Positions 7,424 through 15,561 of a stretch of 37,029 nt of DNA are shown piece by piece. The stretch is from CADEFF01 sp964569315 (GTDB taxonomy: Bacteria > Pseudomonadota > Alphaproteobacteria > Dongiales > Dongiaceae). Within the stretch, counting starts at the first letter, position 1, and every line of letters begins with the position of its first letter. The DNA lies in the NCBI GenBank assembly GCA_964569315.1, contig CAZMUZ010000026.1, positions 1 to 37,029 on the forward strand. The letters run 5' to 3'. The translations under genes and the position numbers were made by a program. The notes under the pieces were generated by a model, which was not told the origin of the DNA, made no database searches, and saw only the letters and a program-made list of their open reading frames with translations.

Positions 7424-8890
7424 ATGCCAGACTGGTTCCGGCGACTGCGTTTCCGGATCAATATCATCTCTCAACATGTTTTCCTGGCGCGCGAAATCCT
7501 CATACGCGCCGACGGGAAAGTCACCTACTTCAGGGTTTCGCCCCGGCTCCAGAAGCTTGCCTTCGGCAGCCTGCTGCTGCTGGGCGGGTGGGTCGCCTAC
7601 AGCTCGATCGGCGTGATGGTGAGCGAACGCCAGATCGCCCAGAAGAACGACGAGGTCGAGGCCGCCCGCGGCGCCTATGCCGACCTGATGAGCGAGATCT
7701 CCAGAGCCTACGATCAGTTCGCGGCCGTCGCGAGCAGCCTCGAAGACAACGAGACCTATCTCCTCGGACTCTTCCAGAAGGACGCGGGGCGCGCGGCGGA
7801 GCTCTCCGAGATCACCGATCGGCTCCGGCCGACGGCCGCCGCCCGGGAGAGCCTGACGGAGACCAGCGAGCTGGTCCGCCAGAAGCTCGCCATTTTCGAG
7901 ACCGACCTCAAGAACATCGCGCTCGAACATCAGCGGCTGAACGACATCATCGCCACCCTCGATCAGAAGATCGCGAACGACGAGGAAATGCGCCGCCGTC
8001 TCGGCGAGGAGAAGGCGGAGGTCGTGCTCGCGCTGCAGAATTCGGATGCGCAGGCCGCCGCCCTCACGGCGGAACGGGACGAGCGGGATCAGCGCATCGC
8101 CCTGCTGCAGAGCATGGTCTCGAAGCTGACGCATGAGCGCGACGAGATCGAGGGCGCCCGCGTCGACCTTTCGGGCAAGCTTGTCGATCTGCAGAACCGC
8201 TTCATGGCGCTGCAAAGCTCGCAGCGTTCCGTGGCGAAGGACCTGGCGGAGCGCACCAAGACCGGCGTCGATCAGGTCGAGAAGACGGTCGCCATGACCG
8301 GGCTCGACGTGAACAGCCTGCTCGACCGCGCGTCGCTGGTCATGCAGGGGCAGGGCGGTCCCTTCGTCGATCTATCGACCGTGCCGGATCTCGTCGCCGC
8401 CGAAACCGCGATGCTCGGGGCATCGAGCCTCGATAGCGAGGTCGAGCGCTGGGAGCGGTTGCAATATGTGATGCAGGTGTTGCCCCTCAACGCGCCGATG
8501 GACCATTACCTGCTCTCGAGCGGGTTCGGCACGCGCCGGGATCCTATCAATAATCGCCTCGCCCTGCATGAGGGGCTGGATTTCCGGAGCCAGACCGGGG
8601 CGGAGGTCATGGCGACGGCGCCCGGCAAGGTGGTGTTCGCCGGCTGGGACGGCGACTATGGCCGCATGGTCGAGATCGACCATGGGCTCGGAATACATAC
8701 GCGTTACGCGCATCTTAAGGCGATCGATGTCGAGCTGGGGGCCCTGGTTGACTATCGCCAGGTGATCGGCAGACTGGGCAGTTCGGGCCGGAGCACCGGT
8801 CCGCACGTCCATTACGAAGTGCGTGTGGATGGAAAGGCCGTGGATCCCATGAAGTTCCTGGAGGCAGGCCGTTATGTTTTCAAAGGGTAG
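7424..8890 (+). CDS. Membrane-anchored M23 family peptidoglycan endopeptidase with coiled coil
   Basis: A 488-residue inner-membrane protein with the catalytic part in the periplasm. A short basic cytoplasmic N-terminus is followed by one membrane segment at about residues 45-66. Then comes a long heptad-rich coiled coil (about 67-290) and a LytM/M23 domain near the C-terminus. The zinc motifs are intact: H382 and D386 in HEGLDFRS, and H461-V-H463 in HVHYEVRVDG, so it should be an active metallo-endopeptidase cutting peptide cross-links, not a degenerate activator. GGGGGACGGGAA lies just before the ATG. The last 17 bases overlap the bactofilin start. M23-bactofilin pairs control local wall growth and cell shape in several bacteria (Helicobacter CcmA with Csd proteins, and alphaproteobacterial stalk or bud systems), and that role is likely here. 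Confidence 0.92.
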   Translation: MPDWFRRLRFRINIISQHVFLAREILIRADGKVTYFRVSPRLQKLAFGSLLLLGGWVAYSSIGVMVSERQIAQKNDEVEAARGAYADLMSEISRAYDQFAAVASSLEDNETYLLGLFQKDAGRAAELSEITDRLRPTAAARESLTETSELVRQKLAIFETDLKNIALEHQRLNDIIATLDQKIANDEEMRRRLGEEKAEVVLALQNSDAQAAALTAERDERDQRIALLQSMVSKLTHERDEIEGARVDLSGKLVDLQNRFMALQSSQRSVAKDLAERTKTGVDQVEKTVAMTGLDVNSLLDRASLVMQGQGGPFVDLSTVPDLVAAETAMLGASSLDSEVERWERLQYVMQVLPLNAPMDHYLLSSGFGTRRDPINNRLALHEGLDFRSQTGAEVMATAPGKVVFAGWDGDYGRMVEIDHGLGIHTRYAHLKAIDVELGALVDYRQVIGRLGSSGRSTGPHVHYEVRVDGKAVDPMKFLEAGRYVFKG

Positions 8891-9353
8891 CAAGCCGACC
8901 GACGCCTACACGCCGAGCACCGAACCGGCACGCACGCCGGCGCGGGGCGCATCGCCATCGATCATCAGCGCCGACCTTCGCATCGTCGGAGACCTCGCCA
9001 GCGCCGGCGATCTCCAGATCGACGGCGAGGTCGAGGGCGATATCCAGAGCCGCACCCTGACCGTGGGCGAAGGGGCCCAGGTGAAGGGGTCGCTCTCCGC
9101 CGAGACGGTCCGCGTCTGCGGGTCGGTCAGCGGCCAGATCAAGGCGACGACCGTGGTGCTCGACAAGACCGCCAGGGTAACGGGCGACATCATGCATACG
9201 AGTCTCGCCATCGAGCCCGGTGCCTTTCTCGAAGGCCACTGCCGGCGTCTCGATACCGCGGGCAAGGTGTCGGCCGCCAACGTCTCGCCGATGAAGGAGA
9301 AGGACCGCCCGAGCGATCTCGGCGGCCCGACGGTCGCCGCCATCAACTCCTGA
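8874..9353 (+). CDS. Bactofilin cytoskeletal protein
   Basis: A 159-residue bactofilin (DUF583). A disordered Pro/Thr-rich N-terminal tail (about 1-30) precedes a right-handed beta-helix core with repeating hydrophobic triplets (about 31-125; for example LQIDGEVEGDIQ and LTVGEGAQVKGSL), then a polar C-terminal tail. Bactofilins self-assemble without nucleotide at the membrane and recruit wall enzymes. The ATG at 8874 lies inside the M23 gene's last codons, with a GGAGG 9 bases upstream. The overlap strongly suggests co-translation and a joint function with the upstream peptidase. A shape or stalk/bud role is inferred from the pairing. Confidence 0.93.
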   Translation: MFSKGSKPTDAYTPSTEPARTPARGASPSIISADLRIVGDLASAGDLQIDGEVEGDIQSRTLTVGEGAQVKGSLSAETVRVCGSVSGQIKATTVVLDKTARVTGDIMHTSLAIEPGAFLEGHCRRLDTAGKVSAANVSPMKEKDRPSDLGGPTVAAINS

Positions 9354-9367
9354 CGGGCGCCTCAGTC

Positions 9368-9388
9368 CTGGCCTGACCTGCAGGCCGG
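9368..9388. terminator. Candidate hairpin between convergent bactofilin and dehydratase genes
   Basis: CTGGCCTG, a 5-base loop, then CAGGCCGG: an 8-bp stem with one G-T wobble, in the 89-bp convergent gap. There is no T-run on either side, so intrinsic termination is uncertain. It may only be a stabilising 3' hairpin. Confidence 0.25.
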
Positions 9389-9442
9389 TCTCGGCGCCGG
9401 CAAGTCAACCGTGCCGTTTCGCGATCGCCGTGTCTGCGCGCT

Positions 9443-10435
9443 TCAACGCGCGGATGCGGCGATTTTCGCGAAGCTTTCCGCGTCGATATTGCCGCCGGAG
9501 AGCACGAGCGCGACGGTACGCCCCGCGACGTCGATCTTGCGCGCGAGCAACGCCGCGAGCCCGACTGCGCCGCCCGGCTCGACCACCAGTTTCAGCACGC
9601 GGAAGGCATAGGCCATTGCGGCCGCGACGTCGCGATCGGTGACCACGAGCCCGCCCGCGAGCAGCCGGTCATTGATCGGAAAGGTGATCTCGCCCGGGCA
9701 CGCGCCGAGCAGCGCGTCGCAGATCGAGCGCGCGCCGGGTTCGTTGGCGATCCGCTGGTGGCGCGCGAGCGACCGGGCCGTGTCGTCGAAGCCCTCGGGC
9801 TCGCAGGCGTGGATGCGGATTTCCGGAAAATGCCGCGTGAGGGCGAGGGCGGTGCCGCTCACCAGCCCGCCGCCGCCGCAAGGCACGAGGGCGATGTCGG
9901 GCGCGAGCCCCTTCGATTTCGCCTGCTCGGCGATCTCCCGGCCGACCGTGCCCTGGCCCGCGATGATGTCGGGATCGTCATAGGGCCGCACCAGCGCCGC
10001 CCCGCGCTCGGTCGCGATGCGGCCGGCGACCGCCTCGCGATCCTCCTTGTAGCGGTCGTAGAACACCACCTCGGCGCCGTAGCCGCGGGTGTTCGCGATC
10101 TTGATGGGCGGTGCGTCCGCCGGCATGACGATGGTTGCGGGAAAGTCGAGCGCCGCCGCGGCCGCCGCCACGCCCTGCGCGTGGTTGCCGGAAGAGAAGG
10201 CGACGATGGCCTGCGGGCGCGGCGTCGCTTCGGCGAGACGGCTGATCTTGTTGAAGGCGCCGCGGAACTTGAAGGAGCCGGTGCGCTGCAGCGTCTCGGG
10301 TTTGATGAGAATCCGCGCCTTCACCGTCTCGTCGAGCGCCCGCGAACGCAGCAGCGGCGTGACGACGGCCTCGCCCGCCAGCCGCTTCGCGGCCGCCTCG
10401 ATGTCGGCATAGGCAGGCACAGTGGAGGCGCTCAT
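9443..10435 (-). CDS. Threonine/serine dehydratase-like PLP enzyme
   Basis: A fold-type II PLP enzyme of the threonine ammonia-lyase/serine racemase family (330 residues), with no C-terminal ACT regulatory domain. Catalytic K56 sits in TGSFKFRGA. SSGNHAQG contacts the substrate carboxylate and PCGGGGLVSG binds the PLP phosphate. It probably converts L-threonine (or L-serine) to a 2-oxo acid and ammonia. Catabolic dehydratase, serine racemase or another beta-elimination activity cannot be separated by eye. The ATG at 10435 has GGGAG upstream and begins at the family start. The longer frame to 10471 adds 12 atypical residues. It is 56 bp after the dehalogenase gene on the same strand. A second dehydratase of the same family, ending in a near-identical NIDAESFA motif, lies at the right edge. 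Confidence 0.9.
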   Translation of the reverse strand: MSASTVPAYADIEAAAKRLAGEAVVTPLLRSRALDETVKARILIKPETLQRTGSFKFRGAFNKISRLAEATPRPQAIVAFSSGNHAQGVAAAAAALDFPATIVMPADAPPIKIANTRGYGAEVVFYDRYKEDREAVAGRIATERGAALVRPYDDPDIIAGQGTVGREIAEQAKSKGLAPDIALVPCGGGGLVSGTALALTRHFPEIRIHACEPEGFDDTARSLARHQRIANEPGARSICDALLGACPGEITFPINDRLLAGGLVVTDRDVAAAMAYAFRVLKLVVEPGGAVGLAALLARKIDVAGRTVALVLSGGNIDAESFAKIAASAR

Positions 10436-10491
10436 CGAGAACTCCCGGCCGAAGAACGACCGCCCGATCACAGGGGCGGTTCGCTCGAAGG

Positions 10492-11187
10492 CTAATCGAG
10501 GGCGACCGCGCGCGGAAGCTCGGCGAGGCTGGTGACGATCGCGATCGGCAGGGCCGGGAGCCGGTCGACCGGATCGCCGGCCCGGTTGATCCAGACCGCC
10601 GCGAAGCCGAAGGTGGCGGCGCCGGCCACGTCCCAGCCGTTAGCGCTGACGAAGACGGTGCGGTTGGCGGGCACGCCCAGATGCTCGACCGCGAGACGAT
10701 AGACCTCGGGCCGCGGCTTGAAGAGCCCGACCGCCTCGACGGAGAGCACGGCGTCGAAGAACTCGGCGAGCCCGGCATGGGCGATCGCGGCATTGAGCAT
10801 TTCCGGCGCGCCGTTGGAGAGGATCGCGAGCTTCAGGCCCTGCCGGCGGCACCGCTCGAGCAGCGGCTGCGCATCGGCAAAGGGCGGCAGGCGGAAATAG
10901 AGCTCGAGCAGCCGCGGCCGGAGACCGATCGGCAGCCGAAGCTTCTCCATGGCGAAGTCGAGCGCATCGGCGGTCACCTGCCAGAAATCGGCGTGCCGGC
11001 CCATGAGGGTGCGCAGCCAGCTATATTCGAGTTGCTTGCGCCGCCAGAGCTCGGCGAGCGCCGCGGCCCCGGGCCCGATCTCGGGGGCCAGGGTCGCCGC
11101 AGCCGCATTCACATCGAAGAGCGTGCCATAGGCGTCGAAGACGACGGCGCCGACCGCCTCCGCCGAAGGCCGCGCCGGCGGCGTCAC
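10492..11187 (-). CDS. Type II haloacid dehalogenase (HAD superfamily)
   Basis: A 231-residue HAD-fold hydrolase of the L-2-haloacid dehalogenase type. The nucleophile is D18 in VFDAYGTLFDV. Motif II is seen in LAILSNGAPEM, the lysine motif in LFKPRPEVY, and the acidic motif in VSANGWDVAGA, where this family has SSNxWD. Substrate is inferred from the family: hydrolysis of 2-haloalkanoic acids, or a cellular phosphate or halide substrate not yet known. A GTG start at 11187 overlaps the stop of the lytic transglycosylase gene by 4 bases (GTGA). Longer in-frame starts would lie wholly inside that gene. Coupled translation with a wall enzyme is probably chance operon membership. Confidence 0.85.
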   Translation of the reverse strand: MTPPARPSAEAVGAVVFDAYGTLFDVNAAAATLAPEIGPGAAALAELWRRKQLEYSWLRTLMGRHADFWQVTADALDFAMEKLRLPIGLRPRLLELYFRLPPFADAQPLLERCRRQGLKLAILSNGAPEMLNAAIAHAGLAEFFDAVLSVEAVGLFKPRPEVYRLAVEHLGVPANRTVFVSANGWDVAGAATFGFAAVWINRAGDPVDRLPALPIAIVTSLAELPRAVALD

Positions 11188-13163
11188 GGCGCTCCGGGGC
11201 GGCTGAGGTCGGATTCGAGCGCGATCACCATCCCGTCGGAGCTGCCGAGGCGGTTGCGATAGACCTGCAGGTTCTCCAGCACGCGCTGCACGTAGTTGCG
11301 GGTCTCGGAGAAGGGAATGCTCTCGACCCAGTCGATGGCATCCACGGTCGGGGAGCGCGGATCGCCATAGGTCGTCATCCATTCGCGCGCCCGCGACGGG
11401 CCGGCATTGTAGGAGGCGATGGCGAGCACGTAGGAGCCGCTGTATTTGCCGATCAGCTCCTCCAGATAGGCGCGGCCGAGCCGGATGTTGTATTGCGGGT
11501 CGCCGGTGAGCTTCTTCTCGTTGAAGGCGAGGCCGAGCGTGCCCGCGACATGCTTCGCCGTTCGCGGCATGAGCTGCATCAGCCCGAGCGCGCCGGCCGA
11601 GCTCACCGCCTTCTGGTCGAAGGCGCTTTCCTGCCGGATCACCGCCAGCACCAGGGCGTTCTCCGGTTGCCCGCCATCGGGGACCTTCGTCGTCGGGAAG
11701 AGATACTCGACGAGCTCGATGCCCTGGGTACGGGCGACCTTGGCCACCGCCACCGCGTAATCCTCGCGCCCGATCTCCTTGCCGAGCTCCGCCAGCATGC
11801 GGAATTCCGCCGGGCTATGCAGCGTCTCGGCGATCCGCACGATGAAGGAGCGCATGCGATCGGTCTCGCCGAGCTCCGCCATCATGTGCACGAGGCGCAC
11901 GAGCTCGTTCTTGGCGAAGGAGGCCTTGGTCGCTTCATCGATGGTCGGCAGCGGATCGAGACGAAGCCCGGCGCCGGCACCGAGGCGCTGCGCCCCGAGC
12001 TGCCCGTAATAGCTCGCGAGATTAGCGGCCGCCTTGCCGTACCACTCGGTCGCCAGCGCCTGCTGCCCCATCGCTTCCGCGGCGCGGCCGGCCCAGTAGG
12101 CGCCGCGCCCGAGGCTGATCGGCGAGCCCACCCCGGCATACATGCGCGTGAAATGGGCGAAGGCGCGCTGCGGATCGCCGAGGAAGCGGAGCGCGATCCA
12201 GCCGGCGAGCCATTCGCCGTCCGCAAACACGGTCCCGTCCGTCGCGCCATGCGCTTCGGCGAGGCGGTAGGCGAGGGCGGGATCGCCGCGCTCCAGCGCG
12301 CGGCGCGCCTGATACTCGTATTCGCGCCACATCTTGTCGGGGAAGGGCGTCGTCGCCGGCGGCGGATCGAGCAGGGCCGCAGCGCCGACATTGTCGTCGC
12401 GCTGGCGGCGCCAGCGGGCGCGGTCATAGAGCAGGCCCGGATCGTTCTGCAGCTCGGACGGGACGCGCTTCACCGCCGCATCGACCCCGGGCGCGCTTTC
12501 GATGAGCTTCAGCCGCGCGTCGGCAAGCTTGCGATGCGCCGGGTCGACGCGCTCCATCTGACGGCGTGCGGCATCGAGCTCGCGCTCCCACAGCAGGCGA
12601 TCGAGCCGTGCGACGTGATCCTCCGGCCGCAGATTGGCGCCGAAGCTCGCGAGATACTGGTCCTCGACGGGACGCAGCATGGGGAACGCGACCCAGCCCT
12701 TGCGCAGCACGTCGATGCCGGCCTGGGTCTTGCCGTTGCGGAGAAGGGCAAAGCCCAGGCGCATGGCGCCTTCCGCGGTGCGCGGCTCGCGCTTCGCGAA
12801 CCAGGCGATCACCGCATCGGGGCCATAGCCGTCGGTCATCGCCCGCTCGCCCTGCGCCTGGAGCTGCGACTGGCCGGGCCAGTCCGGATTCTCGCGCATG
12901 AAGGCGGTAATTTCGTCGAACGAGCGGCCGGGGCCGGGGCGCGTCAGGTCGAGCCACTGCACGAATTTCTCCGGCAGCGGATCCTTGGCGCGGGCCGCCA
13001 GCTCGCGCGCCTTCGACCAGCTTTCCTTGTCGATCAGGTCGAAGGTCTGCTGATAGATCTGCCGGTCTCCGGCGGAAAGCAGCTTCGCATCCGCCTTCGT
13101 GCCGGCGACGGAAAGCACCGCCACCGCCAGAGCCGCGAAGCCCAGCTTCGTCATCACGCCCAT
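11184..13163 (-). CDS. slt: Soluble lytic murein transglycosylase (Slt70-type)
   Basis: A periplasmic enzyme that cleaves the MurNAc-GlcNAc bond to form 1,6-anhydroMurNAc. The protein has 659 residues with a signal peptide (about 1-26, ending AGTKADA). A long alpha-superhelical region follows (about 30-480), then the C-terminal lysozyme-like domain. Catalytic E512 is in VIRQESAFD, followed by SSAGALGLMQLMP and the AxYNAGPSR motif, all intact. The ATG at 13163 is preferred because AAGG lies 8 bases upstream. A GTG at 13172 is also possible. It is divergent from dapA, with a 213-bp gap between them. The stop overlaps the dehalogenase start by 4 bases. Confidence 0.93.
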   Translation of the reverse strand: MGVMTKLGFAALAVAVLSVAGTKADAKLLSAGDRQIYQQTFDLIDKESWSKARELAARAKDPLPEKFVQWLDLTRPGPGRSFDEITAFMRENPDWPGQSQLQAQGERAMTDGYGPDAVIAWFAKREPRTAEGAMRLGFALLRNGKTQAGIDVLRKGWVAFPMLRPVEDQYLASFGANLRPEDHVARLDRLLWERELDAARRQMERVDPAHRKLADARLKLIESAPGVDAAVKRVPSELQNDPGLLYDRARWRRQRDDNVGAAALLDPPPATTPFPDKMWREYEYQARRALERGDPALAYRLAEAHGATDGTVFADGEWLAGWIALRFLGDPQRAFAHFTRMYAGVGSPISLGRGAYWAGRAAEAMGQQALATEWYGKAAANLASYYGQLGAQRLGAGAGLRLDPLPTIDEATKASFAKNELVRLVHMMAELGETDRMRSFIVRIAETLHSPAEFRMLAELGKEIGREDYAVAVAKVARTQGIELVEYLFPTTKVPDGGQPENALVLAVIRQESAFDQKAVSSAGALGLMQLMPRTAKHVAGTLGLAFNEKKLTGDPQYNIRLGRAYLEELIGKYSGSYVLAIASYNAGPSRAREWMTTYGDPRSPTVDAIDWVESIPFSETRNYVQRVLENLQVYRNRLGSSDGMVIALESDLSRPGAP

Positions 13164-13376
13164 CGTCCGCACCTTAGATTTCTTCGCTTCGCCCCGAGAT
13201 CGCCTCGAAAGGGACCGGACGAGTACCCGTTCCCGCCAAACTAGGCCGATTCTCGACTCACACCATTAATAAAATCTCGGCGGACCGAAAAGCCCGGAGG
13301 CTGCGGCTTGCGGGCTGCCGGAGCAGCCGTTATGGTCCGGCGCGCCGGTGCCAGCGCCCGGCCGAGGAGCGGAGTC

Positions 13377-14252
13377 ATGTTCAAGGGTTCGATCACGGCG
13401 CTCATCACCCCGTTCAAGGACGGCACGGTGGACGAGCGCGGCTATCAGGACTTCGTGGAGTGGCAGATCGCGGAAGGAAGTCACGGTCTGGTGCCGGTCG
13501 GCACCACCGGGGAATCGCCGACGCTGACCCACGAAGAGCATATGCGTGTCGTGGAGCTTTGCATCGAGGCCGCGAAGGGCCGCGTTCCGGTCATCGCCGG
13601 CACGGGCTCGAACTCGACGGACGAGGCGATCCAGCTCACGGCCCATGCGAAGAAGGCCGGCGCCGACGCGGCGCTCGTGGTGCTGCCTTATTACAACAGG
13701 CCGACGCCGGAAGGGCAGTATCGCCACTTCAAGGCGATCCACGACGCGGTCGACATTCCGATCGTCATCTACAACGTGCCGTCGCGCAGCGCGGTCGACA
13801 TGACCGTCGACACCATGGCGCGGCTTTCGAAGCTGAAGAACGTGATCGGCGTGAAGGATGCGACCGCCGATCTCGCCCGTCCGCTCGCGACGCGGCTCGC
13901 CTGCGGCGACAAGTTCTGCATGCTGTCGGGCGAGGATGCGACGATCGTTCCGTTCCTCGCGCAGGGCGGCGAAGGCTGCATCTCGGTGACGGCGAACGTC
14001 GCGCCGCGGCTCTGCGCCGAGCTGCACAATGCCTGGCAGAAAAAGGATCTGGTGGAGGTCGATCGGCTCAATCGTCGGCTGTTCCCGGTTTCCAAGGCGA
14101 TGTTCTGCGAGACCAGCCCCGGCCCCGTGAAATACGGCGCGAGTCTGCTCGGGCGCGTCAGCGCGGACGCAAGGCTGCCGATCTGCGAGATTTCCGAGAA
14201 TTCGAAGCAGCAGGTGCGGGGCGCGATGGTTGCGGCCGGGCTGCTGAACTAG
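13377..14252 (+). CDS. dapA: 4-hydroxy-tetrahydrodipicolinate synthase
   Basis: Condenses pyruvate with L-aspartate 4-semialdehyde, the first committed step of lysine and meso-diaminopimelate synthesis. The 291-residue length is standard. Schiff-base K160 is in VIGVKDATAD and Y132 in IYNVPSRS, and the GTTGESPTL segment carries the proton-relay threonines. The ATG at 13377 follows GGAGCGGAG and gives the family N-terminus MFKGSITALITPF. The frame is open from 13308 but the extra 23 residues have no family counterpart. smpB follows after 13 bp, an order common in Alphaproteobacteria. In the divergent gap with slt (13164-13376) I see an AT-rich patch near 13263-13275 but no confident promoter. 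Confidence 0.96.
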   Translation: MFKGSITALITPFKDGTVDERGYQDFVEWQIAEGSHGLVPVGTTGESPTLTHEEHMRVVELCIEAAKGRVPVIAGTGSNSTDEAIQLTAHAKKAGADAALVVLPYYNRPTPEGQYRHFKAIHDAVDIPIVIYNVPSRSAVDMTVDTMARLSKLKNVIGVKDATADLARPLATRLACGDKFCMLSGEDATIVPFLAQGGEGCISVTANVAPRLCAELHNAWQKKDLVEVDRLNRRLFPVSKAMFCETSPGPVKYGASLLGRVSADARLPICEISENSKQQVRGAMVAAGLLN

Positions 14253-14265
14253 GCAGCCGGCGGCC

Positions 14266-14745
14266 ATGGCACGCGATCCCGGGACGCAGCGCTTCGCCGC
14301 GCAGAACCGCAAGGCGCGTCACAACTACTTCATCGAGGACACCATCGAGGCCGGCATGATGCTGGTCGGCACCGAGGTGAAATCGCTGCGCTCGGGCAAG
14401 GCCAGCATCGGCGAGGCCTTCGCGAGCGAGAAGGGCGGCGAGCTCTTCCTCTTCAACGCCTTCATCCCGGAATATGCCGCGGCGACGCGCTTCAACCACG
14501 AGCCGCGCCGACCTCGGAAGCTCCTGCTGCGCGGCCGCGAGATGGCGAAGCTGATGGGCGCCGTCACGCGCGAGGGCATGACCCTGGTGCCGCTGTCGAT
14601 CTACTTCAACGAGCGCGGCATCGCGAAATGCCAGCTCGGCCTCGCCAAGGGCAAGCGCAAGGTGGACAAGCGCGATACGCTGAAGGAACGCGACTGGCAG
14701 CGCAGTCAGGCCCGCATCCTGCGCTCGCGGAACCGCGACGGCTGA
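14266..14745 (+). CDS. smpB: SsrA-binding protein SmpB
   Basis: Binds tmRNA and takes part in rescue of stalled ribosomes by trans-translation. The 159 residues show the family core: QNRKARHNYFIEDTIEAG, GTEVKSLRSGKASI, and the basic C-terminal tail GKRKVDKRDTLKERDWQR that enters the empty mRNA channel. The ATG at 14266 is 13 bp after dapA, so the two are probably co-transcribed. The tmRNA gene is not in this window. The 120-bp convergent gap to the UDG gene shows nothing clear. Confidence 0.96.
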   Translation: MARDPGTQRFAAQNRKARHNYFIEDTIEAGMMLVGTEVKSLRSGKASIGEAFASEKGGELFLFNAFIPEYAAATRFNHEPRRPRKLLLRGREMAKLMGAVTREGMTLVPLSIYFNERGIAKCQLGLAKGKRKVDKRDTLKERDWQRSQARILRSRNRDG

Positions 14746-14865
14746 CGCCCGCCGAGGCGACCCCTGCGCCGTTCCTTCGAGACCCTTGCCAGCCCGGGGG
14801 CGGCGGCGAATATGACGGCCGGGGAAGCGACGCCACGGCGCCGAACGGATCCGCGCGCGAGGGTC

Positions 14866-15546
14866 TCAGCGCGCTGCCGCGAGGCGCGCCGCGAGCCGCA
14901 GCACGACCGCATCGAACATCGCTTCGGTCAATCGCCCCGTATTGGTGTTGAGCCGGGAGCAGTGGTAGCTGTCGGCGAGCAGCAGGCCGCCCGGCAGCGC
15001 ATGCTCCGCGCCATGGGCGAAGGCCCAGCGGCTCTTGCGCTCGCCGAGCGCCGTCAGCACCGCGTTATGCGCTATGCCGCCCAGCGCCAGCAGCGCCAGG
15101 AGCGACGGCATGGCCGCGATCTCCGCCTTGAGGAAGCCGTTACAGCTCGCCGTCTCGGCGGGCGTGGGGCGGTTCTCCGGCGGCACGCAGCGTACGGCGT
15201 TGGTGACGCGCACATCCTTTAGATGAAAGCCGTCCTCGGCGTGCCGGCCGTAATCACCCGCCGCAAGGCCCGCGCGCTTCAGGCTGCCATAGAGGAGATC
15301 GCCCGCATAATCGCCGGTGAAGGGCCGCCCGGTGCGGTTCGCCCCCATGCGGCCGGGCGCCAGCCCCACCACCAGCAGCCGCGCGTCGAGGCCGCCGAAG
15401 GCGCGAACCGGCGCGTTATGCCAGTCCGGCGCTGCGGCCCGGTTCTTCTCCCGGAAGGCGACCAGCCGCGGGCAGAGCGGGCAGTCGCGGGACGGCTCCT
15501 CGGCATGCGATCTGCCGGGAGCCGCGCTCGCTGCTGTCGGCGACAA
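14866..15546 (-). CDS. Family 5 (UdgB-type) uracil-DNA glycosylase
   Basis: Base-excision repair enzyme removing uracil or other deaminated bases from DNA. Of its 226 residues, four cysteines in family spacing would hold a [4Fe-4S] cluster (C22 and C25 in DCPLCPRL, C120, C135). Motif A is GLAPGRMGANRTGRPFTGD at 61-79 and the late motif is SYHCSRLNTNTGRL. The longer motif and SYHxS form point to family 5 rather than family 4. The only start before DCPLC is a TTG at 15546, with no good Shine-Dalgarno. It lies 15 bp downstream of the NYN gene's stop and in the same frame, so it probably depends on translation of the NYN gene. Confidence 0.88.
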   Translation of the reverse strand: MSPTAASAAPGRSHAEEPSRDCPLCPRLVAFREKNRAAAPDWHNAPVRAFGGLDARLLVVGLAPGRMGANRTGRPFTGDYAGDLLYGSLKRAGLAAGDYGRHAEDGFHLKDVRVTNAVRCVPPENRPTPAETASCNGFLKAEIAAMPSLLALLALGGIAHNAVLTALGERKSRWAFAHGAEHALPGGLLLADSYHCSRLNTNTGRLTEAMFDAVVLRLAARLAAAR

Positions 15547-15561
15547 GGGACGCGCCGACGC

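Noticed and set aside
14779..14867. Inverted repeat GAGACCCT / AGGGTCTC between smpB and UDG as a terminator
   Set aside because: The arms are 73 bp apart with no T-run. An 8-bp match at that distance is not compelling.
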